From: an uncultured Oscillospiraceae bacterium | GTDB taxonomy: Bacteria > Bacillota > Clostridia > Oscillospirales > Oscillospiraceae | Assembly (NCBI GenBank): GCA_934561175.1 | Contig: CAKTFW010000002.1 | Span: 62,001-126,000, forward strand | Reading direction: 5' to 3' | Length of the DNA stretch: 64,000 nt | Shown: piece after piece, positions 8,107 to 17,030 of the stretch | Layout: every line of letters begins with the position of its first letter | Position numbering within the stretch: the first letter of the stretch is position 1 | Program-made: the position numbers and the translations under genes | The notes under the pieces: generated by a model | Databases searched by the model: none | What the model saw: the letters and a program-made list of their open reading frames with translations, nothing else | Told to the model about the DNA's origin: nothing

Positions 8107-9867
8107 TTATCGGTCGCTGCGGAGTCGGGGGCCAAGGGCCGGATCCGGCGTTACATAAGCGGTGTTGTAGTGGTCATAGATCACCATACCGGGTTTTGCA
8201 CCGGCTGGTTTTTTGACATTGCGGACCTGTGTATAGTCCACCGGAACATTTTGCCCCTCACGGGCCTGTGAGTAATAGGCCGCCAGCATGGCAGCCTCGG
8301 TCACAGTCTGATCCGGTGGAACCTGTCCTTCACAGAAGATAATGGCATGGCTACCATGGATTTTCTGGGTGTGCAGCCACAGGTCGGTGCGGTGCGCAGT
8401 TTTGAGGGTTAAAAGATCATTTTGCCGGTTATTTCGGCCGACAAGAATCAGAAACCCGTCGGTAGAGCGGAACTGCATAGGTTTGGCGGGCGCAACCTTC
8501 TGGCGCTTTTTGCCGCTTTGTTCCCGCAGATAGCCGCCTTCAGTTAGCTCCTGCCGGATTTCGCCCAGATCTTTTTCTGACTCCGCACGATCCAGTTCTT
8601 CCAGAATGCTTGCCAGATAGTCGAGTTCTTTTTCTCCCTTGGCGATCTGTTCGGTCAGAAATTTTTCAGCATTTTTGGCCTTGGTGTATTCTTTATAAAA
8701 TTTGGCGGCGTTCTGCTGCGGCGAGATCTGCGGAGAGAGTGGGATGGAAATCCGCCGCATTTCAGGATCGTAGAAATCCTCTGCCTCCAGCATGGCCTGC
8801 CCCCGCGTGATCCGGTGCAGATTTGCAGTGACGATGTCGCCAAGCTGGCGCAAGCGATCCCGGTCAAAGGTTTTTTCCAATTCTGCCCGCTGCAGTTCGA
8901 GCTTTCGCGCGGTGCGGCTGTGCAGATTGGAGATGGTCTTGTGAATCGTCTGAGATTTTTGCCGCATCTGATCGGAGCGGTCCCGGTCGGCGTAGAAGCC
9001 GTCAAGCAGCGCCGAAAAATCGGGATAAGTCTGCTGTTCCAGAAAAGTACCGTACTGTGCAATGGAACGATAGGTAAAATCGGACGGACGCCCCTCCTTA
9101 CGGAGCATCACCGGGGTGAACTGACCTGCGGCGATTTCTGAAAAAGATATGGCGAGCAGCGCAGCGAAATGCTCCAGCTGCGCCGAAGAAAAGCCGGTCA
9201 GCGGTGCGTCGGTTTCACCGCAGAAACGGTAGACAAGCTCTCGACAGATCAGCGGCGAGAGTCCGGAGAACTGAGAGAGCAGCCAGCGGTCAGCGCGTTC
9301 AGCGGGCGCGGGAGTCAGCAATGCGGCAATGGACGCGGCGTCCATGTCCAGTGGATTGTGCTTATCCTGCCGCGGTGGTTCATGATAAAACAGGCCGGGG
9401 AGCACCTGTCGCTGTTCGGACATCTCATAATCCACACGCCGCATACAGTCGGTGATGCGGCCGTCAGGTCCGGTCAGAATCACATTGGAATTGCGGCCCA
9501 TAATCTCCAGAATTAAATGGCGCTGTACCGGTTCGCCCATCTCATCGGTGCAGTCAAAGGTAAGATCCAGCATCCGCTCCATGGGCGGCTGGGTGATGGA
9601 TACCAGACGACCACCCACCAGATGCTTGCGCAGCAGCATACAGAACATGGGCGGCTGCTGCGGGTTTTCCCCGGCAGCATGGGTCAGATGGATTCGCGCG
9701 CGGTTGGGGCTTGCGGTCATCAGCAGGCGGCAATTTCCCTGCGGACTACGCAGATGCACAATCAGAGTGTCGCGAGCTGGCTGATGAATTTTATCAACTT
9801 TCGCGCCAAGCGCGGCGCGGGTCAGCTCACCGGTGACGGCAGTGAGCATCACAGCATCAAAGGGCAT
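8107..9867 (-). CDS. rqcH: NFACT family protein RqcH (ribosome quality control)
   Basis: 586 aa. N-terminal NFACT-N/FbpA region with MPFDAVMLTAVTGEL and KVDKIHQP, a helical/coiled-coil middle (~res 290-420, rich in charged residues), and the C-terminal NFACT-R domain with FLILVGRNNRQNDLL and DLWLHTQKIHGSHAII. In Bacillus this protein binds stalled 50S-peptidyl-tRNA complexes and directs C-terminal alanine tailing. Older annotations call it fibronectin-binding protein. The ATG at 9865-9867 has GGAGG six nt upstream and overlaps the end of mrnC by 11 bp. Confidence 0.93.
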   Translation of the reverse strand: MPFDAVMLTAVTGELTRAALGAKVDKIHQPARDTLIVHLRSPQGNCRLLMTASPNRARIHLTHAAGENPQQPPMFCMLLRKHLVGGRLVSITQPPMERMLDLTFDCTDEMGEPVQRHLILEIMGRNSNVILTGPDGRITDCMRRVDYEMSEQRQVLPGLFYHEPPRQDKHNPLDMDAASIAALLTPAPAERADRWLLSQFSGLSPLICRELVYRFCGETDAPLTGFSSAQLEHFAALLAISFSEIAAGQFTPVMLRKEGRPSDFTYRSIAQYGTFLEQQTYPDFSALLDGFYADRDRSDQMRQKSQTIHKTISNLHSRTARKLELQRAELEKTFDRDRLRQLGDIVTANLHRITRGQAMLEAEDFYDPEMRRISIPLSPQISPQQNAAKFYKEYTKAKNAEKFLTEQIAKGEKELDYLASILEELDRAESEKDLGEIRQELTEGGYLREQSGKKRQKVAPAKPMQFRSTDGFLILVGRNNRQNDLLTLKTAHRTDLWLHTQKIHGSHAIIFCEGQVPPDQTVTEAAMLAAYYSQAREGQNVPVDYTQVRNVKKPAGAKPGMVIYDHYNTAYVTPDPALGPRLRSDR

Positions 9868-10270
9868 GGTCTTCCTCCACGACAATGGCAAAGAGTTCGT
9901 TGAGCCGGTCAATCTGCCCGGCGAGATACAGCGCGCCGAAGAGCGTTTCCAGACCGGTGGCTTTGGCATACTGCTCATGGGTGGCGTGCTTGGGGATGGT
10001 ATTAACATGCGCGTTGCGGCCACGGCGGAATAGTGCGGCTTCCTCCTCTTGCAGATGGGGCAGCAGACGCGCTACAGCTTCCGCCTGTGCCGGGGCGCTG
10101 ACATACTGTATCGTGGCCCGGTGCAGTTTTTGTGAGGTGACTTTTCCACCGGTGCACAGCCAGGTGCGGACCAGAAGTTCAAAGACAGCGTCGCCCACAT
10201 GGGCAAGGCCGAGTGCGCTGACTGCACCGATGGCGCGTGGATCCATGGATGGATTGAAATAGTCGGTAAT
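9857..10270 (-). CDS. mrnC: Mini-ribonuclease III MrnC
   Basis: About 137 aa. RNase III-like catalytic fold without a dsRNA-binding domain: ALGLAHVGDAVFELLVR is the signature helix with the catalytic Asp, and EEEAALFRRGRNAHVNTIPK and ETLFGALYLAG follow. In B. subtilis it matures 23S rRNA ends. The start is unusual. No ATG, GTG or TTG fits between the promoter-like element at 10306-10334 and the conserved core except an ATG at 10244-10246 (MDPRAIG) that has no SD. A GGAGG precedes an ATT codon at 10268-10270 by 8 nt in the right frame, so I propose ATT initiation. An ATG right after that SD is out of frame. Confidence 0.85.
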   Translation of the reverse strand: MTDYFNPSMDPRAIGAVSALGLAHVGDAVFELLVRTWLCTGGKVTSQKLHRATIQYVSAPAQAEAVARLLPHLQEEEAALFRRGRNAHVNTIPKHATHEQYAKATGLETLFGALYLAGQIDRLNELFAIVVEEDHAL

Positions 10271-10305
10271 AACGCATTCCTCCAGCGTATACAGAATTCT
10301 TTCCC

Positions 10306-10334
10306 AGTATACCGGGATTTTTGCAAAAATTCCA
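10306..10334 (-). promoter_or_regulatory. Candidate promoter of mrnC
   Basis: TATACT (minus, 10306-10311) with a 17-bp spacer to a poor -35 TGGAAT. The -10 sits in an 11-mer shared with the promoter at 34112. Confidence 0.4.
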
Positions 10335-10401
10335 GCTTTTTTTCCGGTGTGACTTGTTTGTGGGCAATTACTGCAAAGATTACAAAATAGAAACAAAATA
10401 A

Positions 10402-10430
10402 TTGACAAATGCGTAACAATGAATTACAAT
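10402..10430 (+). promoter_or_regulatory. Sigma-A promoter of the secreted peptidase-like gene
   Basis: TTGACA (10402-10407), 17-bp spacer, TACAAT (10425-10430); the coding start is 33 bp downstream behind AGGAAAGGA. Confidence 0.85.
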
Positions 10431-10462
10431 AGAAACAGTTTTTTCAGGAAAGGATCTGTGCT

Positions 10463-11584
10463 ATGCGATTTTGGAAGCGACTTGGTGCGTTGCTGGTCTG
10501 CGGCGCTGTGTTGTGCAGTGGGGTGCAAACGCTTGCGGCAGAAGAGATTCTGGATATTGAGTATAAGAAAATTGATCAGGATGGATTTGTTGCTGATGTC
10601 CTGAATGGGGTGGAGGCACAATATAATTTATATGGAAGTACTCTTTATTGCTCAGAATTGATTGAGCGCTATTATAAGCAGATTTATGGCCTGGATTTGA
10701 CACTCCGTGGCTCCGGAACGATCGAAATCAAGGATCGCAGTGACTGCTGGTTTGAAAAGACTGACACACCGAAAACCGGAGATGTGCTGTTTGGTTCTGC
10801 TGCGGCACGGCAAAAGGGTTACAATCACTGGGCGATTGTGAAATCCTACGATGCGAAGAATGATATCGTTACCGTGTTTGAACAGAACTGGCGCTGGGAT
10901 GGCAAGGCTGGTGTGAACCGTCAGATGAGTTGGAGTGACAGCTGCTATGACGCCTATACGCTGAAGTGGGCAGGTGATGCGCCGGCGGCACAGATTCCGG
11001 CGGCGGATCAGATGAGCGACTGGGCTGCGGATGTCGTGGCGCTGGCATCGGATGCGGGCATTTTTGCCTGTGCCGATGGCTTTCAGGAGCCGGTGAGTGC
11101 CCAGCAGTTTGGCAGTATGCTGGCAAATCTGACTGATGCATCGGCTTCGGTGGCTGCCGAGTATGCTGTTGCAATGGGCGATGGTGAGACGGTCAACTGG
11201 GATCAGGCGCGTGCAGCGCTGCAAGAGGCCTATAACGCCTGTGGAGGAGATTCGGAGAAACTCCCGGTTTTGACTGTGTCGTCCAGCGCAGATACGGTGA
11301 AAATGACGGCAGAGGGAATTGTGGTGCCGGAGAGTGCCGAGGCGGCTGGTGAGACAGTGACGCTGGAGCAGGCAGTGGCGCTGAGCACCTGGCTCTACGA
11401 GAACACGGATCTGAACTTGGGACAGATGCACGAGGCGATGAGCAAAATGCGCAGCGGCGTCAGCGGCGAGATGGCGCCGCGCACCAATGCGGTTGCGAGT
11501 ATTGTCACAGCGGCGTTTGGAGATATGTATCTTTCCAGAACCAGGGATTATTACACGGGCAGTTTTGTAGCACAGGAGTCGTAA
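10463..11584 (+). CDS. Secreted protein with NlpC/CHAP-like cysteine-peptidase fold and SLH-like repeats
   Basis: 373 aa. A signal peptide (residues 1-26, cut likely after TLAA) is followed by a papain-like region. Cys63 in LYCSELIERYY starts a helix and His122 in GYNHWAIVKSYD starts a strand, with FEQNW later, which is the order of catalytic Cys-His-polar residues in NlpC/P60, CHAP and YiiX-type enzymes. The C-terminal half has one segment like an S-layer homology repeat (MSDWAADVVALASDAGIF ... EPVSAQQFGSMLANL) and a weaker second one. Inferred role: cell-wall-bound hydrolase or amidase. The family assignment rests on these short motifs only. It is monocistronic, between a good promoter and a terminator. 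Confidence 0.6.
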   Translation: MRFWKRLGALLVCGAVLCSGVQTLAAEEILDIEYKKIDQDGFVADVLNGVEAQYNLYGSTLYCSELIERYYKQIYGLDLTLRGSGTIEIKDRSDCWFEKTDTPKTGDVLFGSAAARQKGYNHWAIVKSYDAKNDIVTVFEQNWRWDGKAGVNRQMSWSDSCYDAYTLKWAGDAPAAQIPAADQMSDWAADVVALASDAGIFACADGFQEPVSAQQFGSMLANLTDASASVAAEYAVAMGDGETVNWDQARAALQEAYNACGGDSEKLPVLTVSSSADTVKMTAEGIVVPESAEAAGETVTLEQAVALSTWLYENTDLNLGQMHEAMSKMRSGVSGEMAPRTNAVASIVTAAFGDMYLSRTRDYYTGSFVAQES

Positions 11585-11595
11585 AATAGAATGGC

Positions 11596-11630
11596 AAAAG
11601 CGGGAGGCGAAGATTCGCCTCCCGCTTTTT
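11596..11630 (+). terminator. Terminator after the secreted protein gene
   Basis: A 15-bp stem of AAAAGCGGGAGGCGA type with loop AGAT and TTTTT, 12 bp after the stop. Confidence 0.92.
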
Positions 11631-11664
11631 ACCGTGCGTTCCGAAAGATTTTTACAAATACCTA

Positions 11665-11693
11665 TTGACATTGTAGGAGTTAAATGCTAAAAT
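11665..11693 (+). promoter_or_regulatory. Promoter of the SUF operon with possible Rrf2 operator
   Basis: TTGACA (11665-11670), 17-bp spacer, TAAAAT (11688-11693). An imperfect inverted repeat, ACCTA ... TAGGAGT (about 11660-11680), overlaps the -35 and resembles IscR-type sites; the operator is inference. Confidence 0.75.
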
Positions 11694-11737
11694 CCCTATC
11701 TGAAAGATGGGTAATTGAGAGCGAGGAGGCATTCCGT

Positions 11738-12184
11738 ATGATGATCTCATCCAGAGGGCGCTATGCGCTGCAGGCGATGTTGGATATGGCGGAGCACAGC
11801 GACGGCGAGTGGCTTCGGCTCAGCGATATTGCACAGCGGCAGCAGCTCTCTAAAAAATATCTGGAGAGCATCATGGCGGCTCTGAGTCGGGCAGATTTGG
11901 TGGAAAGTGCCGTAGGCAAGGCAGGCGGTTACCGCCTGACCCGGTCGCCGGAGGATTACCCGGTGGGCGAGATCCTGCGGGCGGTAGAGGGAAATCTGTC
12001 GCCGATCTCGTGCCAGTCTGAGGCGGGAGACTGCTGCGGGAACTCCTGCAACTGCGACGCGCGCCGTTTCTGGCAAGGACTGGAAAATCAGATCAATACC
12101 TATGTTGACAACCATACATTGGAACAGCTTATGCGTGTAAAGGAAAAATCACCGGGCCGTCTTTGCGGCACGGCAAGAAGATAG
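11738..12184 (+). CDS. Rrf2-family (IscR-like) transcriptional regulator
   Basis: 148 aa. An N-terminal winged helix (SSRGRYALQAMLDMAEH, LSDIAQRQQLSKKYLESIM, GKAGGYRLTRSP) is followed by the C-terminal cysteine cluster CQSEAGDCCGNSCNC, the position where IscR-type regulators bind a [2Fe-2S] cluster; five or six cysteines are more than usual. GGAGG lies 8 nt before the ATG at 11738 (a second ATG follows directly). It is the first gene of the SUF operon, 11 bp before sufC, so it most likely senses Fe-S status and represses the operon when clusters are sufficient. Confidence 0.9.
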   Translation: MMISSRGRYALQAMLDMAEHSDGEWLRLSDIAQRQQLSKKYLESIMAALSRADLVESAVGKAGGYRLTRSPEDYPVGEILRAVEGNLSPISCQSEAGDCCGNSCNCDARRFWQGLENQINTYVDNHTLEQLMRVKEKSPGRLCGTARR

Positions 12185-12195
12185 GATGGTTAAAT

Positions 12196-12942
12196 ATGAA
12201 TAAGGCACTTTTGGAGATTCAGGATCTGCATGTCCGGGTAGAGGAAAAAGAAATTCTCCACGGCGTGAACCTGACCGTGGGAGAAGACGAGACGCATGTT
12301 CTCATGGGGCCGAACGGCACCGGAAAATCGACGCTGGGATATGCCATTACCGGCAATCCTGCTTACAGCGTCACTGCGGGATCAATTCTGTTTGACGGCG
12401 AGGATATTACGGCGCTTCCGGTTAATGAGCGGGCGAAAAAGGGAATTTTCCTGTCTTTTCAGAACCCGTTGGAAGTTCCCGGTGTGACCCTCAGCGCATT
12501 CATCCGCAGTGCGTTGGAGCAGAAAACCGGCAGCCGCCTGCGTCTGTGGGATTTCAGAAAAAAGCTCAAGGAAACCATGGCGCTCTTAAATATGGATGAG
12601 AGCTACGCAGAGCGTGATCTGAATGTGGGCTTCTCTGGCGGTGAGAAGAAAAAAGCGGAGATTCTGCAGATGCTGATGCTGGAGCCCAAGCTGGCTATTT
12701 TGGATGAAACGGATTCCGGCTTGGATGTGGATGCGGTTCGCACCGTGTCGGAAGGCGTTCGCCTTTTCCGTGAGCGGACACATGGTTCCCTGCTTATTAT
12801 TACGCATTCTACCCGGATTTTGGAAGCACTTCATGTGGACGCTGCCCATGTGATGGAAGAAGGCGTCATCGTTCGTAATGGCGGCGATGAACTGGTAGAA
12901 GAGATCAATGAAAAGGGCTTCGGCAGCCTGAAAGAAGACTGA
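12196..12942 (+). CDS. sufC: Fe-S cluster assembly ATPase SufC
   Basis: 248 aa. ABC-ATPase with Walker A MGPNGTGKSTLGYAI, Q-loop LSFQNPLEVPG, signature GFSGGEKKKAEILQ, Walker B LAILDETDSGLD and H-loop IITHSTR. It forms the SufBC(2)D scaffold complex in the cytoplasm and drives conformational change during cluster assembly. The ATG at 12196 follows AGGATGG; a longer frame upstream overlaps the regulator and is not used. Confidence 0.97.
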   Translation: MNKALLEIQDLHVRVEEKEILHGVNLTVGEDETHVLMGPNGTGKSTLGYAITGNPAYSVTAGSILFDGEDITALPVNERAKKGIFLSFQNPLEVPGVTLSAFIRSALEQKTGSRLRLWDFRKKLKETMALLNMDESYAERDLNVGFSGGEKKKAEILQMLMLEPKLAILDETDSGLDVDAVRTVSEGVRLFRERTHGSLLIITHSTRILEALHVDAAHVMEEGVIVRNGGDELVEEINEKGFGSLKED

Positions 12943-12959
12943 GGTGGGGGGCTCCTGAC

Positions 12960-14375
12960 ATGGCGGATTTGAAAGAGAAAACCTATGTGGAGGATGTAGA
13001 TCGCAGCGTCTATGACATCCGGGATGAGGAAAATGACGCTTACCGCATGGAAGCCGGCCTGACACCGGAGATTGTAGAAAAACTTTCCAGGGAAAAGGAC
13101 GATCCGGCGTGGATGCAGCAGTTCCGGCTGGAGTCGCTCCAGATCTATAATGAAATGAAAATCCCCGATTGGGGTCCTTCCATTGCGGGGCTGGATATGG
13201 ATCATATTGCAACCTATGTCCGTCCGAACACCAAAATGCGGAACGATTGGAAGGATGTGCCGGAGGACATCAAGGAGACCTTTGAACGGCTGGGTATTCC
13301 CCAGGCGGAACGCAAATCTCTGGCCGGTGTGGGCGCGCAGTATGATTCGGAGTTGGTGTACCACAATGTCAAAGATTCTGTAGCAGCAGAGGGCGTGGTG
13401 TACACCGATATGGAGAGCGCCCTGAAAGGCGAATATGCCGACATGGTTCACAAGTATTTTATGAAGCTGGTAACACCGCGCGACCATAAGTTTGCAGCGC
13501 TGCATGGTGCGGTATGGTCTGGCGGATCGTTTGTGTATGTCCCCAAGGGGGTTCACCTGTCCATCCCGCTACAGTCCTATTTCCGGCTCAATGCCAAGGG
13601 GGCAGGCCAGTTTGAACATACTCTGATCATTGTAGACGAGGGTGCGAGCCTGCACTTTATTGAGGGGTGCTCTGCGCCGAAATACAATGTGGCGAATCTC
13701 CACGCCGGATGCGTGGAGCTGTATGTGAAGAAAGGTGCCAAGCTCCGTTACTCTACAATTGAGAACTGGTCGAAGAATATGTATAACCTGAACACCAAAC
13801 GGGCGCTGGTGGAGGAGGGCGGTACCATCGAGTGGGTGTCCGGTTCCTTTGGCTCCCATGTGGGCTGCCTGTATCCCATGAGTATCCTGAAAGGCGATAA
13901 TTCCCGCATGGAATTTCTTGGTGTGACCTTTGCCGGTGCAGGGCAGAATCTGGATACCGGTGCAAAGGTTGTCCATGTGGGCAAAAATACAAGCTCTTAT
14001 ATGAATACCCGCTCCATCAGTAAAAGCGGTGGTATCAGCACCTTCCGCAGCAGTGTCGTTGTAGAAAAGAGCGCCAAAGGTGCCAAGTCCGCAGTGTCGT
14101 GTCAGTCGTTGATGCTGGACTCGGATTCCCGCTCTGATACGATTCCCGCGATGGACATCCGCACAAAGGACGCAGCGATTGGCCACGAGGCCAAAATCGG
14201 TGCCATCAGCGATGAGGCGGTCTTTTATCTCATGAGTCGGGGAATGAGCGAGGAAGATGCCCGCGCGCTGATCGTCAGCGGCTTTGCGGATAATGTGTCC
14301 AAGGAACTGCCGCTGGAATATGCTGTGGAGATGAACAACCTGATCCGGTTGGAAATGAAGGGCAGCATCGGCTGA
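12960..14375 (+). CDS. sufB: Fe-S cluster scaffold protein SufB
   Basis: 471 aa, the normal length. The beta-helix core carries the family blocks VPKGVHLSIPLQSYFRLN, FIEGCSAPKYN with a conserved Cys, GCVELYVKKGAKLRYSTI, SKSGGISTFRS and CQSLMLDSDSRSDTIP. The C-terminal helix contains GHEAKIGAISDEAVFYLMSRG with the conserved histidine. It is the cluster-building platform with SufC and SufD. It starts 17 bp after sufC. Confidence 0.97.
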   Translation: MADLKEKTYVEDVDRSVYDIRDEENDAYRMEAGLTPEIVEKLSREKDDPAWMQQFRLESLQIYNEMKIPDWGPSIAGLDMDHIATYVRPNTKMRNDWKDVPEDIKETFERLGIPQAERKSLAGVGAQYDSELVYHNVKDSVAAEGVVYTDMESALKGEYADMVHKYFMKLVTPRDHKFAALHGAVWSGGSFVYVPKGVHLSIPLQSYFRLNAKGAGQFEHTLIIVDEGASLHFIEGCSAPKYNVANLHAGCVELYVKKGAKLRYSTIENWSKNMYNLNTKRALVEEGGTIEWVSGSFGSHVGCLYPMSILKGDNSRMEFLGVTFAGAGQNLDTGAKVVHVGKNTSSYMNTRSISKSGGISTFRSSVVVEKSAKGAKSAVSCQSLMLDSDSRSDTIPAMDIRTKDAAIGHEAKIGAISDEAVFYLMSRGMSEEDARALIVSGFADNVSKELPLEYAVEMNNLIRLEMKGSIG

Positions 14376-14388
14376 AAGGAGTTTGGAT

Positions 14389-15294
14389 ATGAGTGAGACA
14401 ATTTTAATCAACAGGCTCCCGACTCGTACTTGGAACCGGCTGGGCGTCAATGAAACGGCCCTGATTTGGGATAAGACTGTCGATTTAGGCACGGAGCGGA
14501 TCACTGCATCCGGTCAGACTGCTCGCTTGGAGATTGCCGGCAGTGATCAATACAGCGAAAAGTCCGTGGAGATTCACGCACCGGAAGGGCAGCAGGTTAC
14601 GGTGTTTGAGACCCTGCGGGCAGAAAATAATCTGTTGGTGCGCACAGCACTTCACATTGAAAAGAATGCAAAGGTGCGGCTCATCCAGATTCAAAATACG
14701 GCGCAGAATTCCGTGCTCCGTCTGGAGACGCAAGGGGAATGCGCGGAAAACGGACAGGTGGAGTTGATTCAGATCCTGCTTGGCCGGGGTGATGTGTACA
14801 GCGACGGTCATTTCGAGCTGAACGGAAATGGCGCGGGCTTCACAGCTGGTATTGGCTATCTGGGACAGAAAAAGCAGACTGTGGATCTGAACCTGGTGGT
14901 GAATCACTGGGGACAGAAGACTACTAGTGAGATCAACGCCGCCGGTGCCCTGAAGGACGATGCGAACAAAGTTTTTCGGGGAACGATCGACTTTAAGAAG
15001 GGTTCTGCTGGTTCTGTCGGAAACGAACAGGAAACAGTCCTGATGCTGGGTGATGGCGTGGTCAATAAGACAGTGCCGCTGATCCTGTGCGCCGAGGAGA
15101 ATGTAGTGGGCAACCATGGTGCGACGATCGGTGAGTTGGACGAGGACACGCTGTTCTATTTTGAGAGCCGGGGGATTGCCGCAGCGGAAGCGGAAAACAT
15201 CATGGCCCGTGCAGCTATTGAGCGGCTGGTCCATACGCTGGGAGATGAAACCGCGCAGGCGGCGATCGAGACGGAATTGGAGGAGGTGCTGTAA
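14389..15294 (+). CDS. sufD: Fe-S cluster assembly protein SufD
   Basis: 301 aa, at the short end for SufD. SufBD-core beta-helix segments (NNLLVRTALHIEKNAKVRLI, FRGTIDFKKGSAGSVGNEQE) are followed by the helical tail GATIGELDEDTLFYFESRGI with a conserved His in NHGATIG just before it. It partners SufB in the scaffold. ATG at 14389 has GGAG seven nt upstream, better than the TTG two codons before. Confidence 0.92.
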   Translation: MSETILINRLPTRTWNRLGVNETALIWDKTVDLGTERITASGQTARLEIAGSDQYSEKSVEIHAPEGQQVTVFETLRAENNLLVRTALHIEKNAKVRLIQIQNTAQNSVLRLETQGECAENGQVELIQILLGRGDVYSDGHFELNGNGAGFTAGIGYLGQKKQTVDLNLVVNHWGQKTTSEINAAGALKDDANKVFRGTIDFKKGSAGSVGNEQETVLMLGDGVVNKTVPLILCAEENVVGNHGATIGELDEDTLFYFESRGIAAAEAENIMARAAIERLVHTLGDETAQAAIETELEEVL

Positions 15295-15295
15295 T

Positions 15296-16510
15296 ATGGC
15301 TCATACATATCGGGATGATTTTCCACTGCTGAAAAGTCAGGACATCGCATATTTGGATAACGCTGCAACGGCACAGCGGCCGCAATGTGTGCTGGATGCT
15401 GTGACAGATTTTTATAAAAATCAGAATGCCAATCCACTCCGGGGACTGTATCCACTGAGCATTGCTGCAACTGACGCCTATGAAAATGCCCGTGAAGCCG
15501 TCCGGGCGCTGTTAAATGCGAAGCGTGCCTGTGAGATTGTCTTTACCCGAAACACCACCGAGGGATTGAATCTGGTGGCGTACAGCTATGGCCTTTCCCA
15601 TGTGAAGGCCGGAGACGAGGTGCTGGTATCTATTATGGAGCACCACAGCAATCTGCTTCCCTGGCAGATGGTTTGCCGCCAGACCGGTGCGACGCTGAAA
15701 TTCATGGAATGTGAAATGGATGGTACGCTGGATCTGAATCGGGTAGAAGCGCTGATCACACCAAAGACAAAGATTGTGGCCTGTACGCATGTTTCCAACA
15801 TTCTGGGCAGAGTCAATCCAATCCGGGAGATTGCGGCGCTTGCGCATCGAGGCGGCGCGATTATGGTGGTGGATGGCGCGCAGAGTACGCCTCATATCCC
15901 TGTGGATGTACAGGCACTTGGGGCGGATTTCTTTGCGCTTTCCGGCCATAAGATGTATGGACCGATGGGAATTGGTGTATTGTACGGTCGGGAGGAATTG
16001 CTGGAGGAAATGCCGCCGTTCCTTACGGGCGGCGAGATGATCGAGTCCGTGACCCGTGAAGGGGCAGTCTACGCAGAGCTGCCCCATAAATTTGAGGCCG
16101 GTACGGTCAATGCGGCTGATGCTGTAGGGCTTCATGCGGCTATTGACTATGTGAACCGGATCGGTTTTTCGGAAATGCACCGGCAGGAAGTGACGCTGAC
16201 CCGGCGGACCATGGAGGGAATCAAAAGAATTCCCAGCGTCCATGTGCTGGGCTCTGAAAATCCGGAGGAGCATTGCGGCATCATCACTTTTACGGTGGAT
16301 GGTGTTCACCCGCACGATGTCAGCGAAATCCTTGCCAGCGACGGCGTGGATGTTCGGGCAGGACATCACTGTGCGCAGCCGTTGCTGGCCTATTTGAAGC
16401 ATCCGTCCACGGTGCGGGCCAGTTTGGCGTTTTACAATACGGAGACTGAGATTGACCGGCTGCTGGACAGTCTTTCAACGCTGAGGGAGCGAATGGGCTA
16501 TGGAAAATAG
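15296..16510 (+). CDS. sufS: Group II cysteine desulfurase SufS
   Basis: 404 aa. PLP enzyme that takes sulfur from cysteine as a persulfide. Visible motifs: YLDNAATAQRP, MEHHSNLLPWQ, VDGAQSTPHIPVD, the PLP lysine in ALSGHKMYGPMGIG (around residue 222), and the catalytic cysteine in VRAGHHCAQPLLA near residue 360. It starts one base after the sufD stop. Pairing with SufU as sulfur acceptor is expected from the Gram-positive SUF layout. Confidence 0.96.
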   Translation: MAHTYRDDFPLLKSQDIAYLDNAATAQRPQCVLDAVTDFYKNQNANPLRGLYPLSIAATDAYENAREAVRALLNAKRACEIVFTRNTTEGLNLVAYSYGLSHVKAGDEVLVSIMEHHSNLLPWQMVCRQTGATLKFMECEMDGTLDLNRVEALITPKTKIVACTHVSNILGRVNPIREIAALAHRGGAIMVVDGAQSTPHIPVDVQALGADFFALSGHKMYGPMGIGVLYGREELLEEMPPFLTGGEMIESVTREGAVYAELPHKFEAGTVNAADAVGLHAAIDYVNRIGFSEMHRQEVTLTRRTMEGIKRIPSVHVLGSENPEEHCGIITFTVDGVHPHDVSEILASDGVDVRAGHHCAQPLLAYLKHPSTVRASLAFYNTETEIDRLLDSLSTLRERMGYGK

Positions 16511-16937
16511 AAGTTTTTATAACGAGATTCTCACAGAGCATAATCTGCACCCGGAGTTTAAGCATGACCTGCCGGACGCCGACATTGTGCTGGAGGGTGT
16601 CAACCCCAGCTGCGGCGATGATATTTTTCTGAAATTAAAACTGGATCATGATATAATTACAGATAGCGCGTTCGTAGGGGACGGCTGTGCTATTTCTCAG
16701 GCTTCGGCGGATATTATGCTTGGGATGATTGTCGGAAAAAAGAAGGAAGAAGCCTTGAAACTGGGGGAGATTTTCCTGAAAATGATTCAAGGCGAAGCAT
16801 CCGAGGACGAAATTGACAGCTTGGAGGAGGCTTCTGCGCTCCGGGATATTGCCCATATGCCTGCACGGGTGAAATGTGCGGTTCTTGGTTGGCGGACGCT
16901 GAAGGAAGCGCTGCAAGACGGCATGAAGCAGGAGTGA
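16500..16937 (+). CDS. sufU: Zinc-dependent sulfurtransferase SufU
   Basis: 145 aa. The three cysteines that hold zinc and accept persulfide are present: NPSCGDD (residue ~41), GDGCAISQASADIM (~66) and ARVKCAVLGW (~128), with the Asp after the first. It takes sulfur from SufS and passes it to the SufBCD scaffold. It overlaps sufS by 11 bp and closes the operon. Confidence 0.95.
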   Translation: MENRSFYNEILTEHNLHPEFKHDLPDADIVLEGVNPSCGDDIFLKLKLDHDIITDSAFVGDGCAISQASADIMLGMIVGKKKEEALKLGEIFLKMIQGEASEDEIDSLEEASALRDIAHMPARVKCAVLGWRTLKEALQDGMKQE

Positions 16938-16980
16938 TCCTGAATGGGACTCGCGGAGAACGGACAGAAAATGATAAAAT

Positions 16981-17030
16981 AAGGAAGAAGAGGTATTTGC
17001 CGTAAATGCGGCAAATACCTCTTCTTCCTT
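16981..17030 (+). terminator. Long hairpin ending the SUF operon
   Basis: A 22-bp perfect inverted repeat (16981-17002 with 17009-17030, loop TAAATG). The 3' arm ends in CTTCTTCCTT and is then cut off by AAAAGTGG, so the usual T-run is missing. This is where the foreign fragment begins; the original T-tract may have been lost at the junction. Confidence 0.7.

Noticed and set aside
10652..11671. 339-codon minus-strand frame
   Set aside because: Antisense to the secreted protein gene and running through its terminator; not coding.
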